A stretch of 64,000 nt of DNA from the NCBI RefSeq assembly GCF_001297065.1, contig NZ_LHOX01000005.1, forward strand, positions 62,001 through 126,000, read 5' to 3'. The position numbers were made by a program, and so were the translations under genes. Source of the DNA: Enterococcus sp. RIT-PI-f (GTDB taxonomy: Bacteria; Bacillota; Bacilli; Lactobacillales; Enterococcaceae). Below the pieces are notes generated by a model. That model had not been told where the DNA came from and searched no databases. It was given only the letters and a program-made list of their open reading frames with translations. Positions 16,142 through 25,545 of this stretch are shown piece by piece (positions within the stretch are counted from its first letter, which is position 1; each line of letters starts with the position of its first letter).

Positions 16142-17005
16142 TTAGTTGTTCTTGAGACCGTATAACGTGTCAGTAATCGATCCTCTTTGCTTGATCGTAA
16201 TCAGCAATTGCTGAGGATCCTTTATCACGATTTGTTTTCTTTTCAAAAACAGCAAAATACTGTAAAGCACCTCTCGTTCAGGTGAATCTGCCTGATAGTA
16301 TGCTTGCAGATCTAGTTTATATTGGTTGCCACTTTTCGTAGAAAGAACGAGTTGAAACGGTTCATACATGATCGATAGCATTCGAGGTGTATAGGCATTA
16401 ACTATCCCTGTCCCAATTGAGGGATCAACAGGGAACACCTCGGCTTCAATCGATATCTGCGTGATTTCATGATAAGGAATCAACTGATCTTTACGTTTGA
16501 ATAAGCCTTTGATCGGCAACAGATATTTAAATTGATTCGTTTCTTGATAAATAGGACAACGAATCCCTGTTTTCGTCAATTGCCAATAGGTATACATGCG
16601 ACTGAGTTGAAAAGGTTGTATGATCAAAAGTAGTGGATATAAGAAAAGTTGGATACCAATACCAGATAGAACTAGAACAAGGCTTTGGGCAGGATATTTG
16701 ATAGCGACAGCAAAAAGTATCAACATAAGAAATGTTGGTACTAGTATGTATCCAGCAGCAACTTTTGAATGGCGCAATTTGCCAAACGTATAAGGAAAAT
16801 GCAAATAGGCTTCTCCAGTAATCAACTCATCTAAGGATATCTCTAAAATACCGCTTAATACAATCAAGTTCTCAATACTAGGCAGACTTTCTTGATTTTC
16901 CCACTTTGATACTGATTGTCTAGAAATATACATTTGCTCCGCTAATGTTGCTTGTGACATACCTTGAGCTTTACGAAACTTACGAATGTTTTCTCCAATG
17001 TTCAT
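16142..17005 (-). CDS. XRE-family transcriptional regulator with membrane segments
   Basis: A 287-residue protein. Residues 1-65 are a Cro/C1 helix-turn-helix (GMSQATLAEQMYISRQSVSK, then WENQESLPS). A middle region holds two hydrophobic segments (ILVPTFLMLILFAVAIKY and LVLVLSGIGIQLFLYPLLL). The rest is a PH-like soluble part without recognised motifs. ATG 17005 has GGAG eight bases upstream. Such HTH-membrane proteins are common in enterococci; target unknown. Confidence 0.75.
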   Translation of the reverse strand: MNIGENIRKFRKAQGMSQATLAEQMYISRQSVSKWENQESLPSIENLIVLSGILEISLDELITGEAYLHFPYTFGKLRHSKVAAGYILVPTFLMLILFAVAIKYPAQSLVLVLSGIGIQLFLYPLLLIIQPFQLSRMYTYWQLTKTGIRCPIYQETNQFKYLLPIKGLFKRKDQLIPYHEITQISIEAEVFPVDPSIGTGIVNAYTPRMLSIMYEPFQLVLSTKSGNQYKLDLQAYYQADSPEREVLYSILLFLKRKQIVIKDPQQLLITIKQRGSITDTLYGLKNN

Positions 17006-17140
17006 CTTCTTCACTCCTCATTCCTGTTCAACTCATTATCACATATCTGAAGAAAAATCTCCCGCACTTATTGGTTGCATCCTTAAGCTATCGCTTTTTC
17101 TAGACTGACGATTACATGTTCATCATTTCTTGCTACTTAA

Positions 17141-17178
17141 AAAAGTCCCAAGCTGGTCAAACCAGTCTTGGGACTTTT
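17141..17178 (-). terminator. Terminator of nfo
   Basis: AAAAGTCCCAAG (17141-17152) and CTTGGGACTTTT (17167-17178), perfect 12-base stem. Confidence 0.75.
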
Positions 17179-17209
17179 GATTGATCGATTGGTCCGCCAA
17201 CATGCATGT

Positions 17210-18100
17210 TTAAGCTTGCAGAATTTTGTCCAATAACGCTGGATCAAATGTTTGCTGCTTCAACATTGCAATCTCAAAACCGTAAGGGGGTTTTTTGTTC
17301 TTTTTATCTTCTCCGACATATGGTGTTTCAAGAATTTTTGGCAATTGTGCCAATTTCTCGTGGTGCACGATCTTGTTCAGTGCATCAAATCCAATCGTAC
17401 CAAAACCAATATTTGCATGACGGTCTTTGTGGCTGCTTTGGGGATTTTTTGAATCATTGACATGCACGACTTTCAAGCGGTCTAAGCCGATGATTCGATC
17501 AAATTCATCTAATACGCCATCGAAATCTTCTTTCACATTGTAGCCCGCATCATTGGTATGGCAGGTATCAAAGGTCACGGATAATTTCTCGTTCAACGTC
17601 ACCCCATCGATGATTGCCGCCAACTCCTCAAACGTTCGACCAATCTCTGTTCCTTTGCCAGCCATCGTTTCTAAGGCGATTTGAGCCGTTTGCTCTTTGT
17701 CCAGCACTTCATTCAAACCTTTGATGATTTGCTTGATACCAGCTTCCGGACCGGCTCCCACATGAGCCCCTGGATGCAACGTGATTTGTGTGGCCCCTAA
17801 CGCTTGTGCACGTTGGATCTCTTCTCTCAAAAACGACACTGCAAAGCCGAAATTCTCAGGCTTGATGGTATTTCCCAGATTGATGATATAAGGTGCATGA
17901 ACTACAATATTAGACATCCCATGCTCTGCCATAAAGGCTTGACCTTCATGGATCATCATCTCTTCCACTGGCTTACGTCGTGTGTTTTGCGGAGCTCCTG
18001 TATAAATCATAAAGGTTGAAGCATCATAACTGTCAGCTTCTTCTGCCGCGCCTAGTAACATTTTCTTTCCACTCATGGAAACATGTGAACCTATCAACAT
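17210..18100 (-). CDS. nfo: Endonuclease IV (AP endonuclease)
   Basis: A 296-residue zinc enzyme that cuts DNA 5' of abasic sites in base-excision repair. TIM-barrel signatures are present: [84 protein letters not shown] and DRHANIGFG, carrying the metal-binding His, Glu and Asp residues. Length is normal for the family. Followed by its own terminator. Confidence 0.96.
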   Translation of the reverse strand: MLIGSHVSMSGKKMLLGAAEEADSYDASTFMIYTGAPQNTRRKPVEEMMIHEGQAFMAEHGMSNIVVHAPYIINLGNTIKPENFGFAVSFLREEIQRAQALGATQITLHPGAHVGAGPEAGIKQIIKGLNEVLDKEQTAQIALETMAGKGTEIGRTFEELAAIIDGVTLNEKLSVTFDTCHTNDAGYNVKEDFDGVLDEFDRIIGLDRLKVVHVNDSKNPQSSHKDRHANIGFGTIGFDALNKIVHHEKLAQLPKILETPYVGEDKKNKKPPYGFEIAMLKQQTFDPALLDKILQA

Positions 18101-18186
18101 CTATATGTCCTCCTAAAATCAAATCTTCTTTATTATTACAGTTGTCTGCAAGTTTGGCGATTTTTCTGCTCATTGATGCCCATCTT

Positions 18187-19098
18187 TCAGGCCAACCCGA
18201 ACAAGATCAGGACCATCGTCATCAATGGCATACTGATCAAGAAACTCGCTGAGGACACAAACCCCACGGCTTCTTCTTCCATTCCAGCCAAAACTGAGTT
18301 GATCACACCAAACAGTGGAATAGGGGCAAAAACCAGCAGGCAAAGAACTGGCTTAAGCAGTGTCGGCAGCGGCAGCAGATAAAATAAGCCAAACAACACA
18401 AATGCCGACCCATAGCGTAAGGCCAAAATATTGACCACAGTTTTGGTGGTGTGTTTTGGCAAACGAAAATCTAGAAACAACCCAATCATAAACATCGACA
18501 AAAACGTATTGGCTAAGCCAATCGGCTGTACGATGCTTATAAAGGCTGAGGGTAATTGCCAACGCACACTGCGAATCACCAACATCACTAAATAGACGGT
18601 AAATGTCGGCGAACGCAGCAGATTCAAGATGATTTTTCCAGGTTCAAATGTTGTCCGTTTCTTTAGTAAATATTCGATCAAAACTGTTGTTCCGCCAGCC
18701 AACATGATGCTATTGCCCATATCAAACAATGAGATCAATGGAATACCTAATGGATAGAAACTTTGTGCGAAAGGAATCGCAAAATTCCCTATATTGAAAC
18801 CTGAACCACAATACATCGCAAATTGCTGCAACGCATTGCTGTCTTTTCGGGTCATCATGAAAGCAATACCGATTTGTCCAACCGTGATCGCTACAGCAAT
18901 CACGATCAGGCTCAAAGCGCTGATTTGGACTTCCATCTGAGCCAAATTCAAGATAATCGCAGCAGGCAACGTCACATTAAGAATGATTTTTGAAAGGATC
19001 GATCCATCGGCTTTTGATAATATACCGATACGCTTCATGGCAAACCCCAACAAAATCATACTAAAAAGGCCTAATACATTGAGAATGATCTGCCCCAT
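18187..19098 (-). CDS. AEC-family (auxin efflux carrier-like) transporter
   Basis: A 303-residue membrane protein with about ten helices in the two five-helix halves typical of the AEC/BART superfamily. Markers: FAMKRIGILSKADGSILSKI and LNVTLPAAIILNL in the first half, and ALRYGSAFVLFGLFYLLP in the second. Bacterial relatives move malate and other organic acids; the substrate cannot be told from sequence. ATG 19098 follows GGGAGGACAGG. Confidence 0.85.
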   Translation of the reverse strand: MGQIILNVLGLFSMILLGFAMKRIGILSKADGSILSKIILNVTLPAAIILNLAQMEVQISALSLIVIAVAITVGQIGIAFMMTRKDSNALQQFAMYCGSGFNIGNFAIPFAQSFYPLGIPLISLFDMGNSIMLAGGTTVLIEYLLKKRTTFEPGKIILNLLRSPTFTVYLVMLVIRSVRWQLPSAFISIVQPIGLANTFLSMFMIGLFLDFRLPKHTTKTVVNILALRYGSAFVLFGLFYLLPLPTLLKPVLCLLVFAPIPLFGVINSVLAGMEEEAVGFVSSASFLISMPLMTMVLILFGLA

Positions 19099-19130
19099 CT
19101 GCTTCCTGTCCTCCCTTTGTCCTATTGTGA

Positions 19131-19163
19131 AAAAAAGCGAACCAGAAACTTGGTTCGCTTTTT
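19131..19163. terminator. Bidirectional terminator after tyrS
   Basis: GCGAACCA / TGGTTCGC stem with T-runs on both strands. Confidence 0.7.
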
Positions 19164-19165
19164 GA

Positions 19166-20428
19166 TTAAAATGTTAATAAGAAATATTTTTTCTTGCCAC
19201 GGCGAATCACGACATATTTGCCGCCAATACGGTCTGCTTCGGTTAATATATATGCTAGATCTTGTTGACGTTCACCATTGATATAGATTGCACCATTTTG
19301 GATATCTTCTCTGGCTTGCCGTTTCGATCCTTCGATTTTGGCTGTCGTCAATATTTCAACCAATGTCAAATCATCTGCCGAATCTACTTGATAAGCAGGT
19401 ACCCCTTTGAACCCTTGCGCAATTTCCTCTGCGTTCAATTCTTTGATATCACCACTGAACAAACTAGAAGAAATATGGACCGCTTGCTCATAAGCTGCTT
19501 CACCATGAACCAAAGTCGTTACTTCTTTGGCTAAAGCTTTTTGCGCAGCCCGTGATTCAGGTGCTGCTAAGAAAGCTTCTTCGATTGAAGCGATCTCTTC
19601 TAATGATAAGAAAGTAAAGAACTTCAAGAATTTGACTGCGTCACGGTCATCCGTATTGATCCAAAATTGATAAAATTCATAAGGCGTCGTTTTTTCGGCG
19701 TCTAACCAAACGGCATTCCCTTCGGTTTTACCAAATTTTGTGCCATCCGCTTTGGTGATCAATGGCATCGTCAGGCCAAACCCTTGAACTTCCCGCTCAC
19801 GGCGCAAGAGTTCGATCCCAGAGGTGATGTTGCCCCACTGGTCACTCCCGCCTAGTTGCAGCAGACAGCCATGCTCATCATATAAATTCAGAAAATCGTA
19901 GGCTTGCAATAATTGATACGCAAATTCAGTATAAGAGATCCCCGACTCAATCCGGCGTTTGACGCTTTCTTTGCTCATCATGTAATTGATCGTAAAATTT
20001 TTACCAATATCTCTTAAGAAGTCGATCAGTTTCAATTCACCTAACCACTCATAGTTGTTAGCGATGATAGCTGGATTGGTTGCATCATCAAAATCAATAA
20101 AACGTGATAACTGGCTCTTGATGCTTTGTGACCAGGCCAATACTGTATCTAATGTGTTCAGTTGACGTTCTTGGTCTTTGAATGAAGGGTCACCGATCAT
20201 CCCAGTCCCGCCGCCCACGAGCGCAATCGGCACATGGCCATTCTGTTGAAAACGGCGCAACATTAAAATAGGCAATAAATGACCGATATGCAAACTATCG
20301 GCTGTGGGATCAAACCCAATATATAATTTCACAGACTCTTCATTCAATTGTTTGGTCAATGCTGCTTCGTCTGTTGTTTGATGAACCAAGCCGCGAAGCT
20401 TCAGTTCTTCAAAAAAGTCTGTACTCAT
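19166..20428 (-). CDS. tyrS: Tyrosyl-tRNA synthetase
   Basis: A 420-residue class Ic synthetase that charges tRNA-Tyr. Motifs: HIGHLLPI near residue 48 (HIGH), LLQAYDF and LQLGGSDQWGN for tyrosine recognition, KFGKTEGN near 232 (KMSKS equivalent), and a C-terminal S4 RNA-binding domain (REDIQNGAIYINGERQQD). ATG 20428 has AGGAGGAG upstream. I see no T-box element in the 250-base divergent region, although many Firmicute tyrS genes have one. Confidence 0.96.
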   Translation of the reverse strand: MSTDFFEELKLRGLVHQTTDEAALTKQLNEESVKLYIGFDPTADSLHIGHLLPILMLRRFQQNGHVPIALVGGGTGMIGDPSFKDQERQLNTLDTVLAWSQSIKSQLSRFIDFDDATNPAIIANNYEWLGELKLIDFLRDIGKNFTINYMMSKESVKRRIESGISYTEFAYQLLQAYDFLNLYDEHGCLLQLGGSDQWGNITSGIELLRREREVQGFGLTMPLITKADGTKFGKTEGNAVWLDAEKTTPYEFYQFWINTDDRDAVKFLKFFTFLSLEEIASIEEAFLAAPESRAAQKALAKEVTTLVHGEAAYEQAVHISSSLFSGDIKELNAEEIAQGFKGVPAYQVDSADDLTLVEILTTAKIEGSKRQAREDIQNGAIYINGERQQDLAYILTEADRIGGKYVVIRRGKKKYFLLTF

Positions 20429-20618
20429 GTATTCTCCTCCTAAATAATTGCTTCATTGTTCATATTAACTGAAAAATAAGTGAAAGAAAAGAGTTAACCG
20501 TAAATCCATCTTAAAAATCCATGACAGGAAGAAAATAGCCATCAGATAAAGAAAAAAGAACAATCAGCGCCCTTCCATCTACCGTATTTTGCTGTAGAAA
20601 AATTAGGGTGCTATTCAA

Positions 20619-20640
20619 GCAAGCCGATTTTTGCTATAAT
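20619..20640 (+). promoter_or_regulatory. Extended -10 promoter of the class A PBP gene
   Basis: TGC-TATAAT with TATAAT at 20635-20640, a perfect extended -10. With a 17-base spacer the -35 would be TATTCA, which is weak. Confidence 0.65.
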
Positions 20641-20678
20641 ACAACGGAATATAAACTAAATTATATGAGGTGACTCTT

Positions 20679-23108
20679 TTGTCCCAGAAAAACAAACAAA
20701 CCAGAACAACGAAGCAAAGAAATGGCGGTTGGTTCTATGTCAATATCAGCTTACGTGTACTTCATTCACTCTTTTTAGTTGCCATCTCCTTGCTGATTTT
20801 GGGCGGCTCTTTGGCATTGGGGATCGGCGCCGGCTACTTTGCTTATCTCGTAGAAGATACCGCTGCACCATCAAAAGATGAATTGGCCAAAGAATTAACG
20901 GATATTACCGAAACCTCGCAATTGGCTTATTCAGATGGCAGTAAAATCGCTACGATCCGCTCAGATTTGATGCGCACATCTGTCAATTCTGATGAGATCT
21001 CCGATTATTTGAAAAAAGCGATCATTGCAACAGAAGATGAATATTTTAATGTCCATAATGGCGTCGTGCCAAAAGCCGTCGTTCGCGCATTGCTTTCTGA
21101 AGCAACAGGTTTTGGCGGCAGTGGTGGTTCAACGCTGACGCAACAATTGGTCAAGCAACAGATCTTAACAAGTGAAACCACCTTTAAACGGAAAGCCAAT
21201 GAGATTTTACTGGCAATGGAAGTTGAGAAATTTTTCAGTAAAGACGAAATCGTCACGATGTACTTGAATATCTCACCTTTTGGCCGTAACAATAAAGGAC
21301 AAAACATTGCCGGCGTTCAAGAAGCTGCACAAGGGATCTTCGGCGTCAATGCGGCGGATCTATCATTGCCGCAAGCGGCTTTTATTGCAGGGCTGCCGCA
21401 AAGTCCAATCGTTTATAGTCCTTATACCAACACAGGCGAGATCAAAGAAAATCTCTCTGCTGGTTTAGAACGAAAGGACTATGTTCTCTTCAGTATGTAT
21501 CGCAATCACGATATTACCAAAGAGGAATATGAAGAAGCCATCAATTATGATCTAAAGCAAGACTTTAAACAACAGCAAGCGATCGAGCAAACCGATCAAA
21601 GCTTCTTATATTATACCGTCCTAAATGAAGCCAAAGATATCATCGCGCAACAATTGGCGAAAGATGACGAAGTCAGTGATGAAGAATACGCCAAAGATGA
21701 AACCTACCAAAAATATTTAGAGTTGGCGCAGCAAAAGCTAGTCAATGGCGGTTATACTGTGACGTCTACCATCGATAAAGGCATCTACAATGCGATGCAA
21801 GACGCAGTTGATAAGTATGGCTATATGCTGGACAACTGGGGCGATGCGACCATCGAAGTCGGTAACGTCATGATGGACAATGCGACTGGGAAAATCTTAG
21901 GCTTTGTCGGTGGGCGTGATTATAGTGAAAATCAATTCAATCATGCCTTTGATGCGCAGCGTCAAGCCGGATCAAGTATCAAACCAATGCTCGTCTATGG
22001 ACCAGCAATCGAACAAGGATTGATTGGCTCTGAATCAATGGTATCTGACTATGCCGCCAAATGGCGCACGGGAGAAAATGCCGGGGAAACGATCGCCAAC
22101 GCCACCAATACCGGTACGAATACCTTTATGTCGATCCGAGAGTCATTAGAAGTATCCAGTAATATAGCGGCGACCAATATCTTCCAAGACCTGTGGGAAG
22201 CCGAAGGCGATCACTTCTATTCTTATTCCAACTACCTAAGCAAAATGAATTATCCCGAAGACAACAGTTGGGCGTATGAATCAGCGCCTCTGGGGGTAAC
22301 TGATGTGACCGTTGCAACACAAACGAATGGTTTCCAGACGTTAGCCAATCATGGTGTCTACGAAGAAGGGTATATCATCGAATCCATTAAAGATAACGAT
22401 GGTGAAGTTCTTTACCAACATGAATCAAATCCCGTGCAAGTCTATTCTGAAGCTACCGCTTCGATCATGAATGATATGATGCGCAGCGTGATCGATGAAC
22501 AAAAGACAAGCTCCTTCAAATCGATCATCAGTGGGCTAGATTATAACTTAGGCAATGCAGATTGGGTCGGCAAAACCGGGTCCACCAATGATTATTCAGA
22601 TTCTTGGCTCGTGGTTTCTACCCCATCGATCACCATCAGTAGTTGGGCTGGTCGCGATGACAATAAAGGAACCGATAATACAGCCGGTACCAGAACTGCC
22701 AACTATATGGCTTATCTGATCAATCGGATCTATCAAACCAACCAAGACGTGTTCGGTGTCGACCAGACATTCAAACTTTCAAGCGATGTCAAAAAAGTCG
22801 AAGTATCCAAAGCAACTGGCACATTGCCAGGAGGAAGTGTGACAGTTGATAGGACCAGTATTAGCAACCCATCTTCCAAAGTGACCTCTTATTGGGCAAC
22901 AGGTGGGCCAAGTACAGTCAGCTTTGATTTTGGTATCGGCGGTTCAGATGCCAATTACAGCAATTACTGGAAAAAAATCGCACCGAAGACCACGAAAACG
23001 ACGACGACAACAAATACCAACAGCAATTCATCGACCACTGAGAAAAAAGAGGACGACGAAGATGCAGATAAAGAAGAAACGAATGATAACGAAAATAACA
23101 ATGACTGA
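20679..23108 (+). CDS. Class A penicillin-binding protein (bifunctional)
   Basis: An 809-residue peptidoglycan synthase anchored by one helix (about 25-50). The GT51 domain shows EDEYFNVHNG, GSTLTQQLVKQ, KANEILLAMEVEKFFSK and YLNISPFGRN. The transpeptidase shows SxxK in GSSIKPML, SxN in VSSNIAAT, and KTG in GKTGSTNDYSDSW. It ends in a Thr/Asn then Glu/Asp-rich tail of about 45 residues. The start is TTG 20679, with GAGGTG six bases upstream; the GTG at 20670 lies inside that ribosome-binding site. A class A PBP divergent from tyrS recalls the PBP1b locus of streptococci, but I do not assign a symbol. Confidence 0.93.
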   Translation: MSQKNKQTRTTKQRNGGWFYVNISLRVLHSLFLVAISLLILGGSLALGIGAGYFAYLVEDTAAPSKDELAKELTDITETSQLAYSDGSKIATIRSDLMRTSVNSDEISDYLKKAIIATEDEYFNVHNGVVPKAVVRALLSEATGFGGSGGSTLTQQLVKQQILTSETTFKRKANEILLAMEVEKFFSKDEIVTMYLNISPFGRNNKGQNIAGVQEAAQGIFGVNAADLSLPQAAFIAGLPQSPIVYSPYTNTGEIKENLSAGLERKDYVLFSMYRNHDITKEEYEEAINYDLKQDFKQQQAIEQTDQSFLYYTVLNEAKDIIAQQLAKDDEVSDEEYAKDETYQKYLELAQQKLVNGGYTVTSTIDKGIYNAMQDAVDKYGYMLDNWGDATIEVGNVMMDNATGKILGFVGGRDYSENQFNHAFDAQRQAGSSIKPMLVYGPAIEQGLIGSESMVSDYAAKWRTGENAGETIANATNTGTNTFMSIRESLEVSSNIAATNIFQDLWEAEGDHFYSYSNYLSKMNYPEDNSWAYESAPLGVTDVTVATQTNGFQTLANHGVYEEGYIIESIKDNDGEVLYQHESNPVQVYSEATASIMNDMMRSVIDEQKTSSFKSIISGLDYNLGNADWVGKTGSTNDYSDSWLVVSTPSITISSWAGRDDNKGTDNTAGTRTANYMAYLINRIYQTNQDVFGVDQTFKLSSDVKKVEVSKATGTLPGGSVTVDRTSISNPSSKVTSYWATGGPSTVSFDFGIGGSDANYSNYWKKIAPKTTKTTTTTNTNSNSSTTEKKEDDEDADKEETNDNENNND

Positions 23109-23134
23109 TCAGCAGATGCTGGTCAGTTTTTTTT
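23105..23134 (+). terminator. Terminator of the class A PBP gene
   Basis: CTGATCAGC / GCTGGTCAG stem followed by eight T residues. Confidence 0.8.
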
Positions 23135-23201
23135 GCAAAAAAAAGCTTCATCTCAACCGCTGCAAGTGATCATTGACCACTTGCAGCCCACTGAGACGAA
23201 G
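23134..23201 (-). terminator. Long hairpin terminator of ccpA
   Basis: Inner stem GCTGCAAGTG / CACTTGCAGC and outer stem GCTTCATCTCA / TGAGACGAAGC (one G-U). On the minus strand it ends with eight T residues. Confidence 0.8.
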
Positions 23202-23227
23202 CGAGAATCTATTTAAAATGAAGCTAC

Positions 23228-24226
23228 TTATTTTGTTGAGCTTTTTTCTGAGATACCGTAAGGCAAGATAATGGTTTTTTGTTCCACTTCTTCTTTGTTC
23301 ATCATTTTTGTCAACAAACGCATCGCCACTGCACCCATATCATATAATGGTTGTGTCACGCTTGAAAGACGTGGACGTGCTGCTTCTGCCAATAATGAAT
23401 TGTTGCTTGTGATGATTTCAAAATCTTCAGGTACTTTGATCCCTTTGTCTAAAAGACCATCCAAAATACCGATCGCCAATTCATCGTCTGTGACATAGGC
23501 TGCAGTTGCCCCGCTGTTGATGATTCGATCAACGATAGCTAAGCCTTCTTTAAAGCTATATGGTGCTTCGAAGATCAAGCCTTCAGAATAGTCAAGACCA
23601 TTTTCTTTCAAGGCATCTTTGTAACCTTTCAAACGGTTTTGGCCATTGATTGGATCAATCAATGCACCACTGACAAACGCAACTTTTTGGTTGTTTTTTG
23701 CCAACAATGAAACAGCATCTTTGGTTGCCGCTGTGTAATCGATATTGACACTGCCAACTTGTTCATCAGGATCGATAGAGCCAGCCAAAACAACAGGTGT
23801 TTTCGAACGTGAAAATTCGCCGCGGATCTCATCCGTGATACGGTGACCCATGAAAATCACACCGTCTACTTGTTTTGCCAACAAGTTGTTCAATACATTG
23901 ACTTCTTTCATTGTATCGCCATCAGAGTTTGCCAAAATGATATTATATTTATACATGGTCGCTACATCATCGATCCCACGCGCAAGAGAAGAAAAGAACA
24001 TATTGCTGACATCCGGAATGATGACACCGACAGTTGTTGTCTTCTTGCTTGCCAAGCCACGAGCAACAGCATTTGGACGATAATCCAAGCGATCGATCAC
24101 TTCTAGCACTTTCTTACGAGTTGCTGGTTTTACATTGGGATTGCCGTTAACGACCCGTGACACAGTTGCCATTGACACATTTGCTTCCCTTGCAACATCG
24201 TAAATTGTAATTGTTTGTTTTTCCAT
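23228..24226 (-). CDS. ccpA: Catabolite control protein A
   Basis: A 332-residue LacI/GalR-family master regulator of carbon catabolite repression; it binds cre sites together with P-Ser-HPr. The N-terminal helix-turn-helix reads TIYDVAREANVSMATVSRVV, the hinge YRPNAVARGLASKKT. The effector domain opens with VGVIIPDVSNMFFSSL and keeps the CcpA-type HPr-contacting region. It is divergent from pepQ, the usual arrangement in lactic acid bacteria. HPr kinase, which makes its corepressor, is encoded at 30654-31589. A cre-like site overlaps its own -35. Confidence 0.97.
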   Translation of the reverse strand: MEKQTITIYDVAREANVSMATVSRVVNGNPNVKPATRKKVLEVIDRLDYRPNAVARGLASKKTTTVGVIIPDVSNMFFSSLARGIDDVATMYKYNIILANSDGDTMKEVNVLNNLLAKQVDGVIFMGHRITDEIRGEFSRSKTPVVLAGSIDPDEQVGSVNIDYTAATKDAVSLLAKNNQKVAFVSGALIDPINGQNRLKGYKDALKENGLDYSEGLIFEAPYSFKEGLAIVDRIINSGATAAYVTDDELAIGILDGLLDKGIKVPEDFEIITSNNSLLAEAARPRLSSVTQPLYDMGAVAMRLLTKMMNKEEVEQKTIILPYGISEKSSTK

Positions 24227-24278
24227 GATATATCTCCCTTATTCTGTTTTCAGAAAATCTTATTTACATTTCTTTGAT

Positions 24279-24316
24279 AGAATAGCAAACTTTTATCAGA
24301 TTTGCAACCGTTTTAA
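24279..24316 (-). promoter_or_regulatory. ccpA promoter with an overlapping cre-like site
   Basis: Minus strand TTGCAA (24307-24302), 17-base spacer, TATTCT (24284-24279) with a TG extension. The plus strand 24302-24316 (TTGCAACCGTTTTAA) matches WTGNAANCGNWNNCW with one mismatch, covering the -35. Negative autoregulation is inferred. Confidence 0.65.
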
Positions 24317-24418
24317 TTTTGTTTTCATGAAAACTTAGCTAATTTCCCAGAGTTCTTAGTCCATTCTTTTACAAAGCGTGTTAAAATAATATATATTACG
24401 TGAAAGAAGGAATTCTCT

Positions 24419-25519
24419 ATGAATAAAAAGAAAATTACAGAGCTGAATCAATGGCTGAAAGAAAATGGTGCTGATGCAGGCTATATCTCCAATCCTGCCA
24501 CGATTGCGTATTTTTCAGGTTTCAAGAGCGATCCTCATGAACGGGTATTGGCTTTATTTCTTTCTCCCGATAAAGACCCATTCTTATTTGCCCCTGCACT
24601 TGAGGTCGAAGAAGCCAAAAATAGTGGTTGGCCATTTGATGTGGTTGGCTATTTAGACAGCGAAAACCCTTGGGATAAAATTTGCCGAGAGCTTTCTTCC
24701 CGCTATCCATTGACCCGTTTGGCCCTTGAAAAAAATGACTTGTCGGTTGAACGGTATGAAGCGCTGCATGCACGTTTGCCGCAAACTGATTTCAGTTTAG
24801 ATGTGACACCAGAGATCCAAAGAATGCAATTGACCAAAACGGCGAGCGAAATTGATACGTTGCTTGAAGCAGGTTCATGGGCTGATGTTGCTTTTGAGAT
24901 TGGCTTTGCTGCTATCAAAGAAGGCGTCAGTGAAGCTGCGATTGTCGCAGAAATCGAGTATGAATTGAAAAAACGTGGTGTCTCCCACATGTCTTTTGAT
25001 ACAACCGTCTTAGCTGGCGATAATGCAGCTAGTCCCCACGGTGTACCTGGTGATCGCCGCATCACTGCCAATGAATTGGTCTTGTTTGATCTAGGGGTTA
25101 TTTGGAAAGGATACTGCAGTGATGCAACCCGTACTGTCGCTTACCAAACACCCACAGATCTGCAACGAAAAATCTATGATATCGTATTAGAAGCCGAGCA
25201 AACTGCGCAAGCGGCTGTTAAACCAGGTATCACTGCTGGTGAACTAGATACGATCGCCCGCGATGTCATCACCGGATATGGCTATGGAGAATACTTCAAT
25301 CATCGTTTAGGACATGGCATCGGAACAACTGTCCATGAATTCCCTTCACTGATCACTGGCAATGATTTGGTGATTCAAGAAGGAATGTGCTTCTCGATCG
25401 AACCAGGTATTTATATACCAAATCAAGTCGGTGTGCGGATCGAAGATTGTGTATACGTGACAGCAGACGGCTGTGTGCCTTTCACCAAGACAACAAAAGA
25501 ATTACAAGTTTTATCTTAA
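24419..25519 (+). CDS. pepQ: Xaa-Pro dipeptidase
   Basis: A 366-residue M24 metallopeptidase that splits X-Pro dipeptides in the cytoplasm. Metal ligands sit in LFDLGVIWKGYCSDATRT (Asp pair), GHGIGTTVHEFP (His), SIEPGIYIP (Glu) and VRIEDCVYV (Glu). The N-terminal creatinase-like domain begins NQWLKENGADAGYISNP. It is the start of a two-gene plus-strand unit and is transcribed away from ccpA. Confidence 0.95.
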   Translation: MNKKKITELNQWLKENGADAGYISNPATIAYFSGFKSDPHERVLALFLSPDKDPFLFAPALEVEEAKNSGWPFDVVGYLDSENPWDKICRELSSRYPLTRLALEKNDLSVERYEALHARLPQTDFSLDVTPEIQRMQLTKTASEIDTLLEAGSWADVAFEIGFAAIKEGVSEAAIVAEIEYELKKRGVSHMSFDTTVLAGDNAASPHGVPGDRRITANELVLFDLGVIWKGYCSDATRTVAYQTPTDLQRKIYDIVLEAEQTAQAAVKPGITAGELDTIARDVITGYGYGEYFNHRLGHGIGTTVHEFPSLITGNDLVIQEGMCFSIEPGIYIPNQVGVRIEDCVYVTADGCVPFTKTTKELQVLS

Positions 25520-25545
25520 TAAAATAAATTGATCAGGAGGTTTCT

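Noticed and set aside
20429-20678. T-box riboswitch before tyrS
   Set aside because: The conserved T-box sequence and an associated leader terminator are absent from the minus strand here.
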